In this document: positions 13,982-15,247 of the stretch, piece by piece
How the letters are laid out: each line of letters starts with the position of its first letter
Numbering within the stretch: the stretch's first letter is position 1
Origin: DAOTXN01 sp034435435
Lineage (GTDB): Bacteria > Chloroflexota > Anaerolineae > S140-20
Direction of reading: 5' to 3'
Assembly (NCBI GenBank): GCA_034435435.1
Contig: DAOTXN010000103.1
Location: forward strand, 1-15,247
Length of the DNA: 15,247 nucleotides
Notes under the pieces: model-generated
Database searches by the model: none
Seen by the model: only the letters and a program-made list of their open reading frames with translations
Told to the model about the DNA's origin: nothing
Made by a program: the position numbers and the translations under genes

Positions 13982-14829
13982 ACATGCAGCCGCTCTACCA
14001 TCGCTCGTTTTGCCCCAAAGTCATCGTCGTCTATCGCCGCAAATGCGCGTTGCACGTTCCGCGCCAAGTCCTCTATGCTCTGTACGTCCTCATTGGTCAA
14101 AGCCCGCTTTTGCAGCGTCGCCGCCAACGTCCGGCGCTCTTTGTCCAACGCTTCTATCGTGGTCTCCAGCCGGGCTTTGCGCTCGGTTAGCATTTCTTTG
14201 GGAAAGTTACCCGACAGGTACAAGTCAAGCAGCCTCTCAAGTTGCGCCCGGTTGTCGACTAGTAGGTCATCTATCACGGTCAGCCGCTCGCGCAACGGGG
14301 CAAGCTCGGCCTCTCGTTCGGCCTGGCGGTTCTCAATTTCACGGCGCAGTTCGTCGGCACTACTCATCTTCACTTTAATCCAGTCCCAAACCGCCGCGTC
14401 TACTTGCCCAACTCTGAATCCGGGCAAGTCGCAGTCCTTTGCCGTATCCCTTTGATGACCGTTGCAGATATACTTGAGGTAAACTCGTCCTTTGGTACGG
14501 CTTGACTTGCCGCTGACAGATAACCCACACTGGCCACACCGGATATGCCCGGCCAACAGGTATTTGTATTTGCGGTTTCTTTTAGCGTCCCGCTTGTTCT
14601 GCTCCCTTATTCTTTGCACCTGCTCCCAAATTTCCCGCTCGACAATTGCGGGGACAGAGACAGCCAGCCATTCCGACTTGGGGCGCTTGACCTGCTTTTT
14701 CTTCCCGGTCTGTGGGTCTAAGACACAGGTCGTCTTGCCGTAATACCACACACCCACCTTGACGTTCTTTTGTAAGTTGCCTTCAGGTGTGTCAGGATAC
14801 TCACCCAAGACGTATTCAATCGGGTGTGA
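13901..14829 (-). pseudogene. Large serine recombinase, 5'-truncated (no catalytic domain)
   Basis: The readable frame on the minus strand starts at about 14829, just after an in-frame TAG at 14830-14832; TTG14808 is the first start-like codon, giving 332 aa. Seen, numbered from TTG14808: the end of the Recombinase domain (VGVWYYGKT, then SEWLAVSVPAIVEREIWEQVQ), a recombinase zinc-ribbon with CGQC (91-94), Cys115 and Cys126, and a long coiled-coil segment (about 150-235, rich in E, R and L), typical of phage- or ICE-type large serine integrases. The N-terminal resolvase domain with the nucleophilic serine is absent, so it cannot cut DNA. At the 3' end the frame runs on without a stop for about 30 codons into the antisense of the DUF3160 gene (to 13810), so its native C-terminus is lost or was altered at the junction. 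Confidence 0.85.
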
Positions 14830-14934
14830 CTAAAATCAGTTGGGCGCTTCTGGCCCACAAAAGTAGAGTTGAAAGAACAACGTACTTCTGGCATGATTGT
14901 TTTGACCAAAACCATCACGATCAGGAGTGCGATT

Positions 14935-15147
14935 ATGTCTTCCAACTCTGCGTATATGATACACCAACTGCGGGAAAGCTTCGAGCAGCTGTTGACGCTG
15001 GTGACCGGCCCGGAGGCGCAAAACGCTACGCTGGACCAAATGGAGCGCTGTGTGCTGCGACGCATTTTGCGTCTGGGGCTCAACTTGCTGACACTGTTTA
15101 TCATGACTCGAGTAACACTGAAATTACGGCATAGTGTATTTCGATAA
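14935..15147 (+). pseudogene. N-terminal remnant of an ISKra4-like transposase
   Basis: A 70-aa frame from ATG14935, with AGGAG (14923-14927) 7 nt upstream. Residues 5-60 (SAYMIHQLRESFEQLLTLV, then ERCVLRRILRLGLNLLTLF, then MTR) resemble the N-terminal helical region of ISKra4-family transposases, which have a VTGPE-like turn and a L(L/R)xLGxxLLxLF(F) helix followed by TR. The similarity stops after MTR and the frame ends 11 codons later. The DDE catalytic region is not in the window. A real small gene is possible, but the good ribosome site with an abruptly lost family match suggests a decayed insertion sequence. The remaining 100 nt to the window end show no supported gene. Confidence 0.5.
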
Positions 15148-15247
15148 AGCCAGACTGCCGCACTGTAATTTGCCGGTTTCTGCATCTTTGCCGACTAGCT
15201 TATATCTCGCAAGTAGTATGATTTGCGAAAGCCGGTCAGAATTGTCT

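Larger units (their letters stand above)
13901..15247. mobile_element. Composite/nested mobile-element insertion in the DUF3160 gene (left end visible only)
   Basis: From about 13901 the sequence no longer fits DUF3160 and becomes lower in GC. It holds a minus-strand large serine recombinase fragment and, beyond about 14830, a plus-strand transposase remnant. The boundary is placed by loss of DUF3160 similarity and is uncertain by about 15 nt. The right end and any matching attachment site are outside the window, so the element type (integrative element versus decayed island) is not settled. Confidence 0.65.

Noticed and set aside
14718..15185. Minus-strand 155-aa frame at the right edge
   Set aside because: It crosses the recombinase/transposase junction in another frame and matches neither; treated as spurious.
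1..15247. CRISPR array or tRNA/rRNA gene
   Set aside because: The repeats present are 7-9 nt tandem units or single palindromes without spacers, and no tRNA-like cloverleaf or rRNA stretch was noticed by eye.

Overview
This is a GC-rich bacterial window with the look of Chloroflexota (Anaerolineae-like). That placement is an inference. It rests on dispersed heptamer and TCCTTCGAC...CTCAGGA repeats, exported proteins of Chloroflexi style (WSPDG propellers, a threonine/proline-rich DUF3160 lipoprotein, a C-terminal YLPLVLR motif), and a LarA/GlcF/GlcD cluster. No rRNA, tRNA or CRISPR array was seen. All intact genes lie on the plus strand.

Layout. (1) 1-2779: a hairpin repeat, then a nickel-pincer LarA-family racemase (138-1472) that overlaps a GlcF-type iron-sulfur subunit (1469-2779) by ATGA, within a repeat tract. 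(2) 2800-4804: a more AT-rich type II restriction-modification cassette with its own extended -10 promoter. A beta-class DNA methyltransferase overlaps, again by ATGA, a probable PD-(D/E)xK-type endonuclease. (3) 4815-6203: the GlcD-type FAD subunit, 10 nt after the endonuclease. The cassette therefore sits between the two subunit genes of one 2-hydroxyacid dehydrogenase. The likely job of the cluster is to interconvert and oxidise lactate or a related 2-hydroxyacid.

(4) 6229-12222: a promoter with inverted repeat, a membrane-anchored TolB/WD40-like propeller, a two-domain ThyX-like protein, a promoter, a putative lipoprotein ending in YLPLVLR, an Lgt-like membrane protein with an altered active-site motif, and, after a second promoter flanked by an inverted repeat, a small exported FG-GAP/VCBS protein with a heptamer repeat in its reading frame.

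(5) 12248-15247: a DUF3160 lipoprotein gene cut at about 13900 by a mobile element. The element carries, on the minus strand, the 3' part of a large serine recombinase without its catalytic domain. That gene is itself cut near 14830 by a second remnant, which encodes the N-terminus of an ISKra4-like transposase. The missing 3' part of the DUF3160 gene would lie beyond the window.

The most distinctive signals are the R-M cassette between glcF and glcD, the tandem ThyX protein with its signature motif changed in both halves, the phase-locked heptamer repeats that have become coding sequence, the two promoters bracketed by unrelated perfect inverted repeats, and the nested mobile elements at the right edge.
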